From Alphaproteobacteria bacterium (lineage in GTDB: Bacteria; Pseudomonadota; Alphaproteobacteria; RF32; CAG-239): DNA of 64,000 bases. The translations under genes were made by a program, and so were the position numbers. This document shows positions 36,113 through 44,411 of this stretch, piece by piece; position 1 is the stretch's first letter, and each line of letters starts with the position of its first letter. The stretch lies in assembly GCA_017528205.1 (NCBI GenBank), contig JAFXPE010000033.1, positions 1 to 64,000 on the forward strand. The letters are read 5' to 3'. The notes under the pieces were generated by a model, which ran no database searches, was not told the origin of the DNA, and saw nothing but the letters and a program-made list of their open reading frames with translations.

Positions 36113-36140
36113 TTGACTTTTTTGCAGACTTGTTTATGTT
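36113..36140 (+). promoter_or_regulatory. Promoter of the 283-residue membrane protein gene
   Basis: TTGACT (36113-36118), 16 bp, TATGTT (36135-36140), 70 bp upstream of the start. Confidence 0.5.
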
Positions 36141-36209
36141 GGCTGGAAAATTATATCATTAAAGTATTAATTTATTAAATCTGCTGCAAAGGACAGCTGT
36201 TATTATTTT

Positions 36210-37061
36210 ATGGAACAAAAAACTCGTGTTCTGTTAAAAGAGTTTATTCTCTTGGTGTTAACCTTTATGGTCGGCAGTATGTTTTGGCTTTCGCTGGTGT
36301 ACGAGCACACGCTAAACACTTGTATTATTGCGGTTTTAGCCGCTTACACTCTGGAATGCGGCATTATCGGAGCTCTCAGTCACGGATTGGTCGAAAAACA
36401 AATACCGACCTTTAAGCTGATTTGCGTCTGCTGTTTGGCGGTTATCTGTATTTTAATGCTGGCAACCGTTGTTTATCGGGATTTGTATTTTTTGCTACAA
36501 TTGTTGATTATCGGTGGTTTTATTGTCGGTGTAATCTGCGCAATGTTTATGATCAGACTAAATTACATCATAGATTGCCGCGGTTATTATCACATCAAAG
36601 ACACCGCAGCCGAAATGTCGAAATTTGCAAGCTTAAAGCAATATCCCGTGTGGCATGGCAAATCGCCCGAAAAAGTTGCTGACTTCGCAGTTCCGCGCTA
36701 TGTTTACGAAAATATGGCCGAAACCAAAAAGCCGACAACGAAAAACGGCCGCATCATCGGTTATCGCATCGGTCCGGAACTGGTTATCCGCAGTGCCATA
36801 TCTCCGGCAAAGGGGTGGAATAAGGGCGATATTAACGCTTTTATTGAACACTTTGGCGGTAAACTCTTAAATCATCAAGATGCCAATATCCTGCGCCGTT
36901 ATTGGGATATTGTCTCCGAAATGCGTCTGGCCGCAGGCGAAACACCCCTGCCCTTGCCGTATTTCTGGTATCAGGACGAATACGGCATTGCGTCCGGTCA
37001 TTATCGTGAAGATTTCAACGAGGTTGATCCGACACAAAGCGCTGTAATTCTCAAGTTTTGA
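36210..37061 (+). CDS. Unknown membrane protein with C-terminal soluble domain
   Basis: 283 residues. Four hydrophobic segments lie in the first 120 residues (about 10-30, 36-58, 67-87 and 92-115). A soluble domain of about 160 residues follows, with KNGRIIGYRIGPELVIRSAISP and a Pro-rich LPLPYFWYQDE near the end. I see no catalytic motif and know no family. A bidirectional terminator follows. Confidence 0.55.
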   Translation: MEQKTRVLLKEFILLVLTFMVGSMFWLSLVYEHTLNTCIIAVLAAYTLECGIIGALSHGLVEKQIPTFKLICVCCLAVICILMLATVVYRDLYFLLQLLIIGGFIVGVICAMFMIRLNYIIDCRGYYHIKDTAAEMSKFASLKQYPVWHGKSPEKVADFAVPRYVYENMAETKKPTTKNGRIIGYRIGPELVIRSAISPAKGWNKGDINAFIEHFGGKLLNHQDANILRRYWDIVSEMRLAAGETPLPLPYFWYQDEYGIASGHYREDFNEVDPTQSAVILKF

Positions 37062-37082
37062 AACTTTCACACCGCTTAACGG

Positions 37083-37123
37083 CAAAAAAACAGCCCCTGA
37101 AAAATTCAAGGGGCTGTTTTTTA
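37083..37123. terminator. Bidirectional terminator between convergent genes
   Basis: CAGCCCC (37091-37097) pairs with GGGGCTG (37109-37115), with a further GAA/TTC pairing inside. A run of seven A precedes it and a run of T follows. Confidence 0.8.
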
Positions 37124-37136
37124 TAATTCGCAATTT

Positions 37137-37577
37137 TTATCTCTGTATTTGATTGTCGTCGGTTTTTTCGACGTTGGCGTAATTTTTATTCATGTTTTTG
37201 CACATTGTCTTATAGGTTTCGGCATTAATGCCCAAGCACGTTGCCACTTCTTCGCCTTTATCCCAAGTTGCCATCAAAATCTGCAACGTATTGTCGCGTC
37301 TAAAACATAAGGCGTCGTTGTTCACTTCATCATACTTTTCCACATCGCCGATGGCCTGATACAATATTTTTTCGGTAACTTTGGTATTTTGACCTTTCAA
37401 AAGCACCTGCAATCTTTTGCCCAATTCTTCGGCAGAATTGGCCGGAAAGGCAATATCCAGAGAGGACGGATTTTCTTTTAGAGCTTTCAATAAAATCGGG
37501 TTTTTACAATTAAATGTTTCGTTGGCCATATCTGCACGATATTTATCCGCCTGTAATTTTTTGATATCTCCAGCCAT
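37137..37577 (-). CDS. Unknown small cytoplasmic protein
   Basis: 146 residues from the ATG at 37577, with GGAGG upstream; in-frame ATGs further up lack a site and one precedes the promoter. The sequence is mostly helical and charged (ILLKALKENPSSLDIAFPAN, SAEELGKRLQVLLKGQ). No family is recognised. It has its own promoter and a shared terminator. Confidence 0.6.
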   Translation of the reverse strand: MAGDIKKLQADKYRADMANETFNCKNPILLKALKENPSSLDIAFPANSAEELGKRLQVLLKGQNTKVTEKILYQAIGDVEKYDEVNNDALCFRRDNTLQILMATWDKGEEVATCLGINAETYKTMCKNMNKNYANVEKTDDNQIQR

Positions 37578-37613
37578 AATATCCTCCATATGTAAAAAAT
37601 ACCCAACGCCTGT

Positions 37614-37642
37614 ACAGTAGCATATTTTCGGGCACGAGTCAA
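37614..37642 (-). promoter_or_regulatory. Promoter of the 146-residue protein gene
   Basis: On the minus strand, TTGACT (37642-37637), 17 bp, TACTGT (37619-37614). Confidence 0.55.
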
Positions 37643-37700
37643 TAAGATGTAACGCAAAAATTACATCAAAAAACAAATTATGAAAATCGGTATCGAAAGA

Positions 37701-38075
37701 TTATAAAATTGCCGTCCACAAACCGTGCAAATTACAATATTCGTAGGCTTTTAACGGCGTATCGTCTTCGGCAATACAAAAATCCGCTTCCGGTTGCTCA
37801 TTCGGATGCAAATATTTTATTTGCACGCCCTTTTGAGTTTCCAAAATTATCCATTGAATATAATGGGCTTCAATCATCGGATGGGCCACGCTGCCGATGG
37901 CGATATGCACTTTGTTGCCTTCGCGTGAGGCAACCGGAACATGCTTTTCGGTTGCGGCATCAACGGTATTTTCGGTTATTCTGCCCATTTCTTCGCCGCA
38001 ACAAATCATCGGCACGCCGGATTTATGCATCATCATAACCAAATTTCCGCAGTGTTTGCATCTGTAAAATTCCAT
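37701..38075 (-). CDS. dfx: Desulfoferrodoxin-type superoxide reductase
   Basis: 124 residues. The N-terminal desulforedoxin domain has C6-x2-C9 and C25-C26, ligands of an Fe(Cys)4 centre. The catalytic domain has EKHVPV (Glu-Lys-His), further His in SVAHPMIEAHYIQW, and CNLHGLW with the Cys and His ligands of the active iron. The enzyme reduces superoxide to peroxide without making oxygen, a strategy typical of anaerobes. AAAGGGAT precedes the start, 13 bp after the secreted-protein gene, so the two are probably cotranscribed. Confidence 0.93.
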   Translation of the reverse strand: MEFYRCKHCGNLVMMMHKSGVPMICCGEEMGRITENTVDAATEKHVPVASREGNKVHIAIGSVAHPMIEAHYIQWIILETQKGVQIKYLHPNEQPEADFCIAEDDTPLKAYEYCNLHGLWTAIL

Positions 38076-38088
38076 ATTTTTATCCCTT

Positions 38089-39087
38089 TCATTTAATAAC
38101 CGGTTTATTTTGTTTGCAAAAACCGTTCTTTTGCAGATAGTACATCAAAGCGATATCGGCATCTTGAGCCTCTTTTGGCTGCTCGGCATCGCTGGCATCC
38201 GGAGCCGCATATTTGGCGACAATATCCTTAAAATAAGGTTCCAACTCGTCAATTTCACTTTGCGGCAACCGACAAACAACGCCATAATCAAAATATTTGC
38301 CGTCCAAGTCCAATTCGTTTTGCAGATATATGGTGCAAATTCCGTCTTTATATTCGGCATTAAGTCCGCGCGTTACAACGGCATCAACCAGCTTTTCCTC
38401 TTCTTCTATACCCATATATTCTTCTTGTTTGGCACAAGCATCAAGAGCGTAAATCACTCCCTCGTAAGTGTAATTCGGCGTATAATTATATTTGGCAAAA
38501 TCCGAATTTTTGATAACCGTTTGCAAGTCGTCAAAGCTATGGATATTGTTTAATATCGTCGGCGGCAAATCCAAAACATAATTGCCGTATTCCAAATGAC
38601 ACTTATCTTCAATAATTCCGACAATTTTTAAAACTCTGCCCTCGTTATCAGCAGTATCCGGCTGACATTTCATCAAAGAGTTCATAAATTCCGGCTCAAA
38701 CACTTCCAGTTGAACTTCCTCAATCGTTTCATCTACGGATTCCTCCCCGCTTTCGTCGGTCGTTTCAGCTACATCTTCGGCTGATTGTTCCGTAACCGGA
38801 TTTTCAGATTGCAACCCTTGAGGCGACAAAACTTCCGGCTGATTTTCCGCTGCTTGAGCTTCTTTGTTTTTTATCTCGGCCAAAATATCATCGGCATTTA
38901 ACTCTGCGGGATTGACATTTTCGTTATATTCTTGTTCGGCAACAGGCTCTTGTTCGGCCGAAACATCGGGCGTTTTTTGCGCCAATTCTTCCAATGTCGG
39001 AACTCCGTCGATTGCGGCGGCTTTTTGAGTTAAGGCTAAATTTGCAACCGCCAACGAAACCAGAAAGACAGATAACCAATAACGCAT
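38089..39087 (-). CDS. Secreted acidic protein of unknown function
   Basis: 332 residues with a signal peptide (MRYWLSVFLVSLAVANLALT, cleavage near KAAA). A Glu-rich low-complexity stretch (about 30-135, with many EE, QE and NPxE runs) leads to a C-terminal domain of about 190 residues containing several Cys (MKCQPDT, DKCHLEYGNYVLDLP, ALDACAKQEE, YGVVCRLP). Disulfides are likely in the periplasm. No family is recognised. It is upstream of the superoxide reductase gene. Confidence 0.6.
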   Translation of the reverse strand: MRYWLSVFLVSLAVANLALTQKAAAIDGVPTLEELAQKTPDVSAEQEPVAEQEYNENVNPAELNADDILAEIKNKEAQAAENQPEVLSPQGLQSENPVTEQSAEDVAETTDESGEESVDETIEEVQLEVFEPEFMNSLMKCQPDTADNEGRVLKIVGIIEDKCHLEYGNYVLDLPPTILNNIHSFDDLQTVIKNSDFAKYNYTPNYTYEGVIYALDACAKQEEYMGIEEEEKLVDAVVTRGLNAEYKDGICTIYLQNELDLDGKYFDYGVVCRLPQSEIDELEPYFKDIVAKYAAPDASDAEQPKEAQDADIALMYYLQKNGFCKQNKPVIK

Positions 39088-39475
39088 TTTTATCTCCAGT
39101 TATTATCAATATCAATTACATAATAACCGGATTTATAAAAAATGGAAACATATTTTGCAACTTTGTGCATAGGCGTTATTGCTAAAAAGGAAGGGAGTAG
39201 AATTTACCCCCTTCCCCGTCCGTAAGTCGTTTATGGTGACCATAAGCAAAAATAGCTTAAAAAAAACACCGAACAAACCAAACTTACGGAACCGACACCG
39301 CATACCCGGTAAAATAATCCCCTCAGAGGATTATTTAATCTGTTATGATGCCAAAGTGTCGTTGTTCCGCAAATGCTTAGAATTTAATTGCTTAAAAACA
39401 TCACATTTTATCAAGAACACACCCAAAATATATGCTGTTTTGATTATTTCAAGCCGCCTAAAACCAAAGAACAGG
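39088..39475. other. Intergenic region with ordered RNA-like stems
   Basis: 388 bp between uup and the secreted-protein gene. It holds a stem CCGTAAGT (39220-39227) / ACTTACGG (39282-39289) enclosing the hairpin TTATGG-TGA-CCATAA, and another hairpin AATAATCC/GGATTATT near 39311-39333. The 108-residue frame across it lacks a ribosome site and family resemblance and is rejected. Confidence 0.45.
39184..39215 (-). terminator. Terminator downstream of uup or of an intergenic RNA
   Basis: On the minus strand GGAAGGG (39215-39209) pairs with CCCTTCC (39195-39189), followed by TTTTT. It lies about 260 bp past the uup stop. Confidence 0.7.
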
Positions 39476-41284
39476 TCAGGCGTTGGCGATTTCTTCCGCT
39501 TTTAGCTGAATTTCCAGCCATTGTTCTTCCATTTGCGCTATTTTCTCTTTATTTTGCGCCAATTTAGAAGTCAACTCATCAAATTTTTGCGGATCGTCGG
39601 TATATAAATTCGGATTGCCCAAAGCTATTTCAATAGCTTTGTTTTCTTCTTCCAACTTGGCGATTTCTTTCGGCAGATTATCCGATAAATATTGTTCCTT
39701 AAAGCTCAGCTTTACGGTTTTGTTGCGTTCTCTTATTTTCGGTTCTTCTTTAACCGGAATTTTTTTGACGCTTTTGGCCGCCGGTTTGTTTTTGAGCTTA
39801 TCCAAAAGCTCGGTATAAGAGCCGACGTGTTCATAGATGGTGCCGTCACCTTTCATATATAACAGCGAGGTGGCGACTTTATCCATAAAATCGCGGTCGT
39901 GACTGACAATCAGCACCGTACCTTCGTATTCATCAAGGACTTCCTGTAATAAATCCAATGTATCCATATCCAAATCGTTGGTCGGCTCGTCCAAAACCAA
40001 CAAATTAGACGGACGGGCTAAGGCAACAGCCAGCATCAGGCGATTTTTTTCGCCGCCGGATAAGGCCGATACCGGACATTGCGCCTGTTCAGGCTTGAAC
40101 AGAAAGTCTTTCAAATAAGCCACCACATGCCGAAAATGCCCTCTTACCCAAATATGATCACCCTCGTTACACAGAGTTTTCCACAGCGTTTTTTTCGGGT
40201 CCAAAGTCAACCGATTTTGATCAAAATACGCTTCCTCCAAATTTTTACCGATGCGGATAAAGCCGGAATCCGGCTCCAAACGTTTGGTCAACAATTTAAT
40301 CAGCGTACTTTTGCCCGAACCGTTCGGCCCGACGATTCCGAGTTTGTTTCCTTTAATTACCCTTAGCGAAAAATCTTTCACCAGTTGCCTGTCACCGAAA
40401 GCCTTATAAACGTGTTTGGCCTCGATAACCATTTTTGAGCGTTGCTCGGCGGTTTCCACTTCCATATTGACCGAGCCCATCATCTTGATTTGCTCGCGAC
40501 GTTCTTGTCGCAACTGTTGCAAACGACGCAAGCGCCCCATATTGCGTTTTCTTCTGGCCGTAACTCCTTTATGCAGCCATTCCGTTTCTTCGGCAATTTT
40601 TTTATTTAAGGCTTTTTGCTCGATAATTTCCTGATCGATAACCTGATTTTCCCATTCTTCAAAAAAAGCAAAACTTTTGTTGTTACGGCGCAAAATTCCC
40701 CTGTCCAGCCAAAAAGTGGTGCGTGAAATATGGCTCAAAAACGAGCGGTCGTGACTGATAACAATTACGGCACCGGCAAAATTTTGAATTATATCTTCCA
40801 GCTTTTCAATAGCTTCAATATCCAAATGGTTGGTCGGCTCGTCCAAAAGCAAAATATCCGGCTCGTTGATTAAGGCCTTGGCAAGTGCTGCTTTCCGACA
40901 TTCGCCGCCGGATGATTCTTTGGGGTTTTGCTCGGCTCGGATATCAAAATATTCAATCAGCCGGTCTGCCTGATAAGTTTGATTTTTATCGCTTTTCGGC
41001 AAACCGCTTTCCACTACTTCGCGCAAAGTATTGTAACCCTCAAAATTCGGCTCTTGCGGCATATATCCGACGCGCATTCCCGGCTGAATAAAAAATTCGC
41101 CCTCGTCCGGCTCAATTTCGTGGGCAATAACTTTTAACAGCGTTGATTTACCGCAGCCGTTGCGGCCGACAAGGCATATTTTATCACCGCGATTGATATA
41201 CAAATCGACCCCTAAAAACAACGGTTTTAAGCCAAAACTCAATTTGGCGCCGCGAATAGTGTAAATCGGAGCTTCTACAACCAT
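39476..41284 (-). CDS. uup: ABC-F ATPase Uup
   Basis: 602 residues, no transmembrane segment. There are two ABC domains: Walker A GRNGCGKST and GPNGSGKST, signatures SSGGECRKAAL and LSGGEKNRLML, and Walker B LLLDEPTNHLD and LVLDEPTNDLD. The linker between them is charged and helical. The C-terminal ~70 residues form the coiled coil typical of Uup (LEEENKAIEIAL....LTSKLAQNKEKIAQMEEQW). ABC-F proteins act on ribosomes; Uup has also been tied to DNA branch structures. It stands as a single gene. Confidence 0.92.
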   Translation of the reverse strand: MVVEAPIYTIRGAKLSFGLKPLFLGVDLYINRGDKICLVGRNGCGKSTLLKVIAHEIEPDEGEFFIQPGMRVGYMPQEPNFEGYNTLREVVESGLPKSDKNQTYQADRLIEYFDIRAEQNPKESSGGECRKAALAKALINEPDILLLDEPTNHLDIEAIEKLEDIIQNFAGAVIVISHDRSFLSHISRTTFWLDRGILRRNNKSFAFFEEWENQVIDQEIIEQKALNKKIAEETEWLHKGVTARRKRNMGRLRRLQQLRQERREQIKMMGSVNMEVETAEQRSKMVIEAKHVYKAFGDRQLVKDFSLRVIKGNKLGIVGPNGSGKSTLIKLLTKRLEPDSGFIRIGKNLEEAYFDQNRLTLDPKKTLWKTLCNEGDHIWVRGHFRHVVAYLKDFLFKPEQAQCPVSALSGGEKNRLMLAVALARPSNLLVLDEPTNDLDMDTLDLLQEVLDEYEGTVLIVSHDRDFMDKVATSLLYMKGDGTIYEHVGSYTELLDKLKNKPAAKSVKKIPVKEEPKIRERNKTVKLSFKEQYLSDNLPKEIAKLEEENKAIEIALGNPNLYTDDPQKFDELTSKLAQNKEKIAQMEEQWLEIQLKAEEIANA

Positions 41285-41413
41285 TTTATTACCCTTTCCG
41301 CGATATATCTAAATCAAAATATTCAATAATACAAGCAAATAATTTTTTTACCTTGCAACATCGTGCTTTTCGTATTATGGTAAGCAAAAATAATTTTCTT
41401 GAGGTGATGTGTT

Positions 41414-42559
41414 ATGAAAAGTACACTTTTGGCAATGCTTGCCGCTCTATTAGTTATAAATGCGGCTTACGCGGTTGATGAAGTGAGCCTGTTGGCCGAT
41501 GAAATGTTTGTATCCGGAACAATAGATGAAGACGAAGATGAAACCGCGACTAAAAATAATGAAAATGAGGATTCGTCAGGTTCCATTTTCGGATTTATAG
41601 TTCGGCCGTTGTCAAAAATTTTCGGCTCTGACGATGATGTTACGCAAAAAGAAGAAGGAGCCAAGGAAAGTTATTTGGAAAGAAGTATTCGTTTGGCCGG
41701 CGAAGGCAGTCTTGAAGACCAAATGAATCTGGCCTATATGTATTTATATGGTACCAACGGCGTGGAACAGGATTTTGCCGCATCGCTGAAATATTACACC
41801 ATGGCAGCCGAACAAAATGATCCGATAGCCTTAAATAACCTCGGCAGTTTATATTTTAATGGTATCGGCACACAGAAAAATATTAAAAAGGCGTTGGAAA
41901 TGTTCAAAAAAGCCAGCAACTTAGGCAACAGCGATGCCTCCGTAAACTTGGCTTTTATTTATCTTACGGGCGGACCTCACGATACTGAGCGCAATCGTAT
42001 GGCTGTGGAATTATTTGAAAAAGCTCACGAAAAAAACAACATTGCCAAATTTATGTTGGGATATGCTTATTATAAAGGTTTTGTGGTTGATAGAAATTAT
42101 GAACAGGCATTTAAGTTGATTAAGGCCGCGGCTGGCGGAGATGCTATGATTGATGAGGCTCAACTTACCTTGGCGGGAATGTATATCAACGGCGAAGGCA
42201 CGGTTCAGAACTATCAAAAAGCCATAGAAGCCTATCGTGCCGCCGTTATGCAAGGCAATATAGAAGCCATAATGACATTGGCCGGCATATATAACGAAGG
42301 CAAAATAACACCGCGCAATCCGGTATTAGCGCATGCTTTATATAATATTGCCGCGGCACAAAACGTGGCTTTGGCTGCAAAAAAGCGCGAAGAACTCAGT
42401 AAGGAGCTTCCTTTGGAAGCATTAACCAAAGCACAAGAAACGGCTCAAAGTTATAATGCATCGGCTTCTGAGTTGACTACTTACATTCGCCAAACTTACG
42501 GATTAAACATCCGCAATTATATAAATAACAACATCATAATAAAGCCGGAGCAAAAATAG
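41414..42559 (+). CDS. Secreted Sel1-repeat protein
   Basis: 381 residues. A signal peptide ends near AYA (residue 20), followed by an acidic linker (about 30-80) and six or so Sel1-like repeats of about 36 residues (LAYMYLYGTNGVEQDFAASLKYYTMAA, LGSLYFNGIGTQKNIKKALEMFKKA, and so on). Such solenoids mediate protein-protein contacts in the envelope and sometimes with host cells. One repeat (TGGPHDTERNRMAVELF) is irregular. GAGGTGAT precedes the start. Confidence 0.8.
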   Translation: MKSTLLAMLAALLVINAAYAVDEVSLLADEMFVSGTIDEDEDETATKNNENEDSSGSIFGFIVRPLSKIFGSDDDVTQKEEGAKESYLERSIRLAGEGSLEDQMNLAYMYLYGTNGVEQDFAASLKYYTMAAEQNDPIALNNLGSLYFNGIGTQKNIKKALEMFKKASNLGNSDASVNLAFIYLTGGPHDTERNRMAVELFEKAHEKNNIAKFMLGYAYYKGFVVDRNYEQAFKLIKAAAGGDAMIDEAQLTLAGMYINGEGTVQNYQKAIEAYRAAVMQGNIEAIMTLAGIYNEGKITPRNPVLAHALYNIAAAQNVALAAKKREELSKELPLEALTKAQETAQSYNASASELTTYIRQTYGLNIRNYINNNIIIKPEQK

Positions 42560-42605
42560 AATTTTGCGTAAAACAAAAAAAATTGAATAACCGCAAAAAA
42601 TAATA

Positions 42606-42634
42606 TTGACAATTAAAAATATCCATAGTAATAA
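42606..42634 (+). promoter_or_regulatory. Promoter of tRNA-Met
   Basis: TTGACA (42606-42611), 17 bp, TAATAA (42629-42634); 15 bp before the tRNA. Confidence 0.7.
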
Positions 42635-42649
42635 TCTATTCCAGATTTT

Positions 42650-42726
42650 GGCGGGGTAGCTCAGTTGGTTAGAGCAGCGGAATCATAATCCGCGTGTCGT
42701 TGGTTCGAATCCGACCCTCGCTACCA
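42650..42726 (+). tRNA. tRNA with CAT anticodon (probably elongator Met)
   Basis: 77 nt ending in encoded CCA. The acceptor GGCGGGG pairs with CCTCGCT (two G-U pairs, including position 1-72). The D arm is GCTC..GAGC; the anticodon stem is GCGGA/TCCGC around loop ATCATAA; the T arm contains GGTTCGAATCC. A CAT anticodon can be Met or lysidine-modified Ile; the stem-loop matches alphaproteobacterial elongator Met as I recall it. The 3' arm differs from the usual form, as expected if an integrating element replaced it. Confidence 0.85.
42710..42726 (+). repeat. Attachment core, left (attL) in the tRNA 3' end
   Basis: The 17-base TCCGACCCTCGCTACCA at the tRNA 3' end is repeated exactly at 45109-45125 and 45282-45298. 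Confidence 0.85.
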
Positions 42727-42731
42727 TTCAT

Positions 42732-42765
42732 ACTCCTAACTTATTGAAGTTAGGAGTTATTTTTT
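42732..42765 (+). terminator. Terminator after tRNA-Met, brought by the element
   Basis: ACTCCTAACTT (42732-42742) and AAGTTAGGAGT (42747-42757) are followed by TATTTTTTTATT. The presumed original tRNA terminator remains beyond the attachment repeats at 45133 and 45305. Confidence 0.85.
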
Positions 42766-42847
42766 TATTCACCCCCTAAAAAATTACCTTGAAAGATGGA
42801 TTTTTGCAGGTGTTACACAACACTGTTACACAAGGCATCAGAAAGCA

Positions 42848-43465
42848 ATGAACGGGCACAACAGATTGGTAAGAAGGAATGCTACATACTACATTAGGGC
42901 ACGAATCCCTGATGAATTAAGGGATTTAGCACATAGAAACGAGTATATTTATTCCCTGAAAACGAATAACTATAACGAAGCACTGGAAAAAGTGAGAAAA
43001 GAGTCTTATAAAGTTGATTGTAGGATTAACTTTTTAAGAGCAATAAAAATGAGAATTGAAAATGGCACTTTAATACTTGATGATGGTGATATTGATAAGT
43101 TGGTAATTCATCATTTGAAGTTGATTGAGAGCACATTTGAAAATAAATATGACGATATTGCTGACGGAAATTTTGATACCGAGAATCTGCTTGTAAATTC
43201 TTCAAGGCATATGGAGCAAGCAAAGCAAGAATGTAAAAATCCTAATGAAACCCCAGAATTGAAATGTGTTGAACTTTACATTAGAAATTATTTTGAGGAG
43301 ATTAAGAATAAACGGGAAACCCATTATAAAACGACTCAACTGATAGGTAGGTTGGATTCTGAGGATATTGCTATCATTAAGGATTATTCTAAACCTGCTG
43401 ATTGGGTTAAAAACACCAGAACTGCTCTAAAAGGGTTGGATAAGTATGTCAAGGATATCCTATAG
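42848..43465 (+). pseudogene. Tyrosine integrase, N-terminal fragment
   Basis: 205 residues. The start LVRRNATYYIRARIPDELRDLA is the DUF6538-type N-terminal segment of tRNA-targeting tyrosine recombinases, which normally have about 400 residues or more. Here the frame stops after KGLDKYVKDIL, before the catalytic domain with its R, HxxR and Y residues. The stop lies at the junction with the ankyrin fragment, so the back half was probably deleted. Confidence 0.78.
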
Positions 43466-43595
43466 TATCAGTGGAGTTTAAATCCAAGTTGTTTTCAAGT
43501 AATTCATTTACAGAATTGTAATCACCAATAGCAATAGCAGTATTCAATTCATCTAGCATAATGGTGTTTTTAGTGGAATTTCTTTTTCTAATCAT
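43449..43595 (-). pseudogene. Ankyrin-repeat protein, N-terminal fragment
   Basis: 48 residues from the ATG at 43595 (AAGGAT upstream). LNTAIAIGDYNSVNELLENNLDLNSTDTIGYP is the first ankyrin unit; the next helix should follow at once, but the frame stops. Its last 17 bp overlap the end of the integrase fragment on the other strand. Ankyrin genes are common cargo of elements in host-associated bacteria. Confidence 0.55.
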
Positions 43596-43690
43596 GTTCT
43601 TATCCTTATAAAATATTATTGTTACAAAAATATTTATCTGGGATTCATTCAAAATGATGATAAATAGTAGTTGGAAGTTCTTATCCTCCC

Positions 43691-43727
43691 CAAAAAAATG
43701 CTACTGATTTTATGTCGGTAGCATTTT
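43691..43727 (-). terminator. Terminator downstream of the HxH-motif gene
   Basis: On the minus strand the stem GTAGC..GCTAC, extended by AAAT/ATTT (43696-43704 with 43718-43726), is followed by ATTTTTTT. It lies about 145 bp past the stop of the minus-strand gene at 43872. Confidence 0.6.
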
Positions 43728-43871
43728 AGTTATCCAGAGGGTAAATTTTATGGTTGATTTTTTCAAAAATTGATGCTCCCGTGAGAATGCAACTATGAAT
43801 CAGTATGAGAAGTAGTCCATCTTATTCGGGCAAGGAAGTGTTACCAGCAGTAATGTTGGTAACATCTCTTT

Positions 43872-44411
43872 TTATTCAGTATAAGTTGCTCCAAATAATT
43901 CACTGGATATATAGAGCGGTGGAGTAATTCTCCTCTTGGATTTATACCTATCCTTTTTAGATGGTGTAATAGAGGTGTATTCATACCATTTTTCTACATC
44001 ATATATTTTCTTCAACTTGTGAGAAGTTTTAGGATATATGGATTTCATCATATCTTTTATGTATGTGGCAAAAATGGATACTTCTACAATATCTGCTTGA
44101 TAAATGGTAATGTGAATATGTGGTATATCGTTAGATTGTGTTTCAATAATACCTTCAAAAAAGTTCTGTATATCAGTTAATTTTCTCCATTTAGTCCCAT
44201 ACTTCCATTGATAATAGTGTGATAAAATGGATTTTAAGGTTCTTTCCAGTTCAACTTCATCAACATATTGGTTCGGGTTTAATGATAAAGCATATAATCC
44301 ATATGGTGTATCTCCAATCATTTCTTTACTCATATCATCTATCCAAAGTGATTTCATCTTCCTTATTTTACTCTCTGTTTCTTGTGTTATTCTATTCTTA
44401 AATATCTTCAT
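43872..44411 (-). CDS. Orphan element protein with an HxH motif
   Basis: 179 residues, start ATG at 44411 with GGAGAG upstream. A central strand reads IPHIHITIYQ, preceded by an acidic residue (FEGIIETQ), and a later segment is VEKWYEYTSITPSKK. The order resembles rolling-circle Rep proteins (ExxxxxPHxH, then W..Y..K), and the size is small but possible. I did not find a convincing first Rep motif, so this is a hypothesis only. Otherwise it is an unknown cargo protein of the element. Confidence 0.45.
   Translation of the reverse strand: MKIFKNRITQETESKIRKMKSLWIDDMSKEMIGDTPYGLYALSLNPNQYVDEVELERTLKSILSHYYQWKYGTKWRKLTDIQNFFEGIIETQSNDIPHIHITIYQADIVEVSIFATYIKDMMKSIYPKTSHKLKKIYDVEKWYEYTSITPSKKDRYKSKRRITPPLYISSELFGATYTE

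Noticed and set aside
39179-39505. 108-codon frame in the uup downstream region
   Set aside because: No ribosome site, odd composition, and overlaps apparent RNA stems and the uup 3' end.
42650-42726. tRNA-Ile2 (lysidine CAT) as the identity of the tRNA
   Set aside because: Not excluded, but the anticodon stem-loop fits elongator Met better as I recall the family; a tRNAscan-SE or TFAM call would decide.
42848-43465. Intact phage or plasmid in the tRNA island
   Set aside because: No structural, lysis or partition genes and no complete integrase; only a degraded remnant is supported.
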